A stretch of DNA of 7,297 nucleotides from an uncultured Hyphomicrobiales bacterium (GTDB lineage: Bacteria; Pseudomonadota; Alphaproteobacteria; Rhizobiales; Beijerinckiaceae), in NCBI GenBank assembly GCA_903918155.1, contig CAIXDD010000364.1, forward strand, positions 1 to 7,297, in the 5' to 3' direction. Both the position numbers and the translations under genes were made by a program. The notes below the pieces were generated by a model. The model was given only the letters and a program-made list of their open reading frames with translations. It made no database searches and was not told the origin of the DNA. Shown one piece after another: positions 5,413 to 7,297 of the stretch. Every line of letters starts with the position of its first letter. Positions within the stretch are counted from its first letter, which is position 1.

Positions 5413-6303
5413 ATGACTCACCAGGTCGATCCGCAGGAACAAGCCGCCATTCTGATGCAGGCGTTGCCGCACATGCTGCGCTACGACGACGCCATCGTCG
5501 TGGTGAAATATGGCGGCCACGCCATGGGCGACGAGGCGGTGGCGCGTGAATTCGCCCGCGACATGGTGCTGCTGGAGCAATCGGGCGTGAATCCCGTGGT
5601 CGTCCATGGCGGCGGGCCGCAGATCGGCGCCATGCTGTCCAAGCTCGGCATCAAGTCCGAATTCGCCGCCGGCCTGCGCATCACCGACAAGGCGACGGTG
5701 GAGATCGTGGAGATGGTGCTCGCGGGCTCCATCAACAAGCAGATCGTGGGCTTCATCAATAATGAGGGCGGACGCGCCATCGGCCTGTGCGGCAAGGACG
5801 GCAATATGGTCCTCGCCGAAAAGGTGACGCGCTCGGTCGTCGATCCCGACTCGCATATCGAAAGCATCGTGGACCTGGGCTTCGTGGGCGAGCCGAAATC
5901 CGTCGACACGACGGTGCTCGACCAGGTGCTCGGCCGCGAGCTGATCCCCGTTCTGGCGCCTGTGGCGCAGGGCCCGGACGGCGAGACCTATAATGTGAAC
6001 GCCGACACGTTCGCCGGCGCCATCGCCGGCGCGCTGAAGGCGAAGCGGCTGCTGTTCCTGACCGACGTGCCCGGCGTGCTCGACAAGAACAAGCAGCTCA
6101 TCAAGGAGCTTTCGGTCGCCCAGATCCGCGATCTCATCGCCGACGGCACGATCACCGGCGGCATGATCCCGAAAGTGGAGACCTGCATCTACGCGCTGGA
6201 GCAGGGCGTGGAGGGCGTCGTCATCCTCGACGGGAAGACGCCGCACGCCGTGCTTGTGGAGCTGCTCACCGACGGCGGCGCCGGCACGCTCATCACCCGC
6301 TGA
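5413..6303 (+). CDS. argB: Acetylglutamate kinase
   Basis: N-acetyl-L-glutamate kinase, the ATP-dependent second step of arginine biosynthesis; cytoplasmic, amino acid kinase fold. It has 296 residues, normal length. Visible: VKYGGHAMGD (31-40) with phosphate-binding K32; VHGGGPQ (64-70); substrate-binding R89 in GLRITD; YNVNAD (193-198); FLTDVPGV (215-222) in the nucleotide-binding part; GGMIPK (249-254) with K254; and the C-terminal H278 and DGGAGT (287-292). The N-terminal segment IL-MQALPHMLRY before the first strand is the helix that, in arginine-inhibited hexameric enzymes, links dimers; feedback inhibition by arginine is therefore likely (inference). AGGGA lies 8 nt before the ATG. The stop overlaps the start of the following HAD gene (TGATG). 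No other arg gene is in view, which is normal because argB is often placed here in Hyphomicrobiales. Confidence 0.98.
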   Translation: MTHQVDPQEQAAILMQALPHMLRYDDAIVVVKYGGHAMGDEAVAREFARDMVLLEQSGVNPVVVHGGGPQIGAMLSKLGIKSEFAAGLRITDKATVEIVEMVLAGSINKQIVGFINNEGGRAIGLCGKDGNMVLAEKVTRSVVDPDSHIESIVDLGFVGEPKSVDTTVLDQVLGRELIPVLAPVAQGPDGETYNVNADTFAGAIAGALKAKRLLFLTDVPGVLDKNKQLIKELSVAQIRDLIADGTITGGMIPKVETCIYALEQGVEGVVILDGKTPHAVLVELLTDGGAGTLITR

Positions 6304-7055
6304 TGGGCGCGCCGACAGGCCCCCGGCTTGGGCCCCATCTGGCCGCCGCGCCAGGCGTCGGCGCGGCTGCGCAACGTTTCGCCCATGTGGAGACATGGGT
6401 CTTCGACCTCGACAACACGCTCTATCCGCCCCACAGCGACCTGTGGCCGAAGATCGACGACCGCATGACGGTCTATATGTGCCATTTGTTCGGGCTGGAT
6501 GGGCTCTCCACCCGCGCGCTGCAGAAATATTATTACCTGCGCCACGGCACGACGCTGAAAGGGCTGGTCGACGAATACGGCCTCGATCCCGCGCCCTTTC
6601 TCGATTTCGTCCATGACATCGACCGCTCCTCGCTGGCGCCCGACGCGGGGCTTGCGGCCGCCGTCGCGGCGCTGCCGGGCCGCAGGCTCATCCTCACCAA
6701 TGGCACGCGCGACCATGCGCTGCGCACCTGCGAGCAGCTGGGCCTCGCCGATCTGTTCGAAGACGTGTTCGACATCGTGGCGGCAAATCTTCTGCCCAAG
6801 CCGCACCCGGACGCTTATGAGGCCTTTTTCGACCGGCATGGCGTGGACCCCGCCCGCGCCGCTATGTTCGAGGACATCCCCCGCAACCTGCTGGCGCCGC
6901 ATGCGCGGGGCATGGTGACGACGCTGGTCGTGCCCGCCGAGGGCGCGCGCGACCACCGCGACCCCTGGGAGACGGCGCGCGAACGCCCGCCCCACGTCGA
7001 TTTCGTGACGGATGATCTCGCAGCCTTCCTCGCCGCGCTGCGCGGCGGCGCGTAA
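6303..7055 (+). CDS. HAD-superfamily hydrolase, pyrimidine 5'-nucleotidase-like
   Basis: A soluble phosphatase of HAD subfamily IA, 250 residues, resembling the yeast SDT1-type pyrimidine 5'-nucleotidases that dephosphorylate UMP/CMP-type nucleotides. Motif I FDLDNTLYP (34-42) supplies nucleophile D35 and acid D37; a helical cap spans about 45-120; motif II LTNGT (131-135) has T132; motif III is K166 in LPKPHP; motif IV FEDIPRNL (189-196) has E190/D191. The cap segment DLWPKIDDRMTVYM (46-59) is characteristic of the proteobacterial members. The first 28 residues are variable and Ala/Pro-rich, so the true start may be later. The chosen ATG at 6303 shares a base with the argB stop and has no clear Shine-Dalgarno, which suggests coupled translation. 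The family is sure, the substrate only probable. In many relatives dapD follows; here a tRNA gene does. Confidence 0.9.
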   Translation: MGAPTGPRLGPHLAAAPGVGAAAQRFAHVETWVFDLDNTLYPPHSDLWPKIDDRMTVYMCHLFGLDGLSTRALQKYYYLRHGTTLKGLVDEYGLDPAPFLDFVHDIDRSSLAPDAGLAAAVAALPGRRLILTNGTRDHALRTCEQLGLADLFEDVFDIVAANLLPKPHPDAYEAFFDRHGVDPARAAMFEDIPRNLLAPHARGMVTTLVVPAEGARDHRDPWETARERPPHVDFVTDDLAAFLAALRGGA

Positions 7056-7090
7056 GCGACGCGGGCTTGCGGAAAAATGGGCTGCGGCGG

Positions 7091-7119
7091 TTGCATTGGA
7101 CGGCGGAAGCCGCTACACG
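7091..7119 (+). promoter_or_regulatory. Possible promoter for tRNA-Arg
   Basis: TTGCAT (7091-7096) and TACACG (7114-7119) are spaced by 17 bp and lie about 50 nt before the tRNA. Both boxes are imperfect. Because no gene is visible in the spacer after the HAD gene, the tRNA needs either this promoter or read-through. Confidence 0.35.
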
Positions 7120-7127
7120 ATCCGCCA

Positions 7128-7142
7128 GCCGGCTTCGCCGGC
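7128..7142 (+). other. GC hairpin between the HAD gene and the tRNA
   Basis: GCCGGC (7128-7133) pairs with GCCGGC (7137-7142) around a TTC loop; an alternative pairing CCGCC (7122-7126) with GGCGG (7140-7144) exists. No T-run follows, so it is a poor intrinsic terminator. It might end transcription of the HAD gene or be a leader structure of the tRNA precursor. Confidence 0.3.
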
Positions 7143-7171
7143 GGGAACGCGGCTTATGCCCGCTCCACAGC

Positions 7172-7248
7172 GCGCCCGTAGCTCAGCTGGATAGAGCACC
7201 AGACTACGAATCTGGGGGTCAGAGGTTCGAATCCTTTCGGGCGCGCCA
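7172..7248 (+). tRNA. tRNA-Arg (anticodon ACG)
   Basis: A complete cloverleaf can be folded: acceptor stem GCGCCCG (7172-7178) with CGGGCGC (7238-7244); D stem GCTC (7181-7184) with GAGC (7194-7197); anticodon stem CCAGA (7199-7203) with TCTGG (7211-7215), loop CTACGAA giving anticodon ACG (7206-7208); variable loop GGGTC; T stem AGAGG (7221-7225) with CCTTT (7233-7237), including one G-U pair, around TTCGAAT. Discriminator G7245 and the CCA end (7246-7248) are encoded. A34 is expected to be converted to inosine by TadA, so this tRNA reads CGU, CGC and CGA; CGC is a frequent Arg codon in the neighbouring genes. The sequence right after CCA is AT-rich (TATTTTTC). Confidence 0.97.
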
Positions 7249-7297
7249 TATTTTTCAAGCACTTAGTCATTATTTGCGCTCAGACGCAGTGCCTCAG

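Noticed and set aside
5224..6396. 390-codon minus-strand frame opposite argB
   Set aside because: Antisense shadow of a gene with every acetylglutamate kinase motif in place.
1..7297. CRISPR array, insertion sequence, toxin-antitoxin or defence system
   Set aside because: I found no regularly spaced direct repeats with spacers, no transposase motifs or terminal inverted repeats, and no unassigned gene large enough to hide such a system.

Overview
The window is a GC-rich stretch (third codon positions mostly G or C) of what looks like a chromosome from an alphaproteobacterium, most likely of the order Hyphomicrobiales. The evidence is the block rpmH-rnpA-yidC-engB-argB-HAD phosphatase, the alphaproteobacterial style of YidC (long A/P/Q-rich linker, lysine in the groove helix) and the EngB N-terminus. 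I cannot fix the genus. The region is essentially core housekeeping DNA. I did not find a convincing undescribed system.

Left part, minus strand (1-1781): a two-gene unit reading leftward. A TVP38/TMEM64 (VTT/DedA superfamily) membrane protein comes first. One base after its stop begins an FAD-dependent pyridine nucleotide-disulfide oxidoreductase of the dihydrolipoamide dehydrogenase/mercuric reductase-like family, which runs off the left edge. The two are probably translationally coupled and act together at the membrane, but their substrate is unknown.

Divergent intergenic region (1782-2030): it holds a good sigma70-type promoter for rpmH and a leader of about 140 nt with two predicted hairpins. 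One hairpin reaches into the rpmH Shine-Dalgarno sequence.

Right part, plus strand (2031-7055): rpmH (ribosomal protein L34, GTG start), rnpA (RNase P protein), yidC (inner-membrane insertase), engB/yihA (ribosome-assembly GTPase), argB (N-acetylglutamate kinase) and a HAD-family pyrimidine 5'-nucleotidase-like gene. The first four serve ribosome production, tRNA maturation and membrane protein insertion. The last two, overlapping by one base, belong to arginine biosynthesis and probably nucleotide metabolism. An 18-codon mini-ORF links rnpA to yidC through two ATGA stop/start overlaps, at the place where many bacteria carry yidD. A probable promoter precedes argB.

Right end (7056-7297): a 116-nt spacer with a possible tRNA promoter and a GC hairpin, then tRNA-Arg(ACG) with its CCA encoded. 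The last 49 nt after the tRNA are clearly poorer in GC, and the window stops there.
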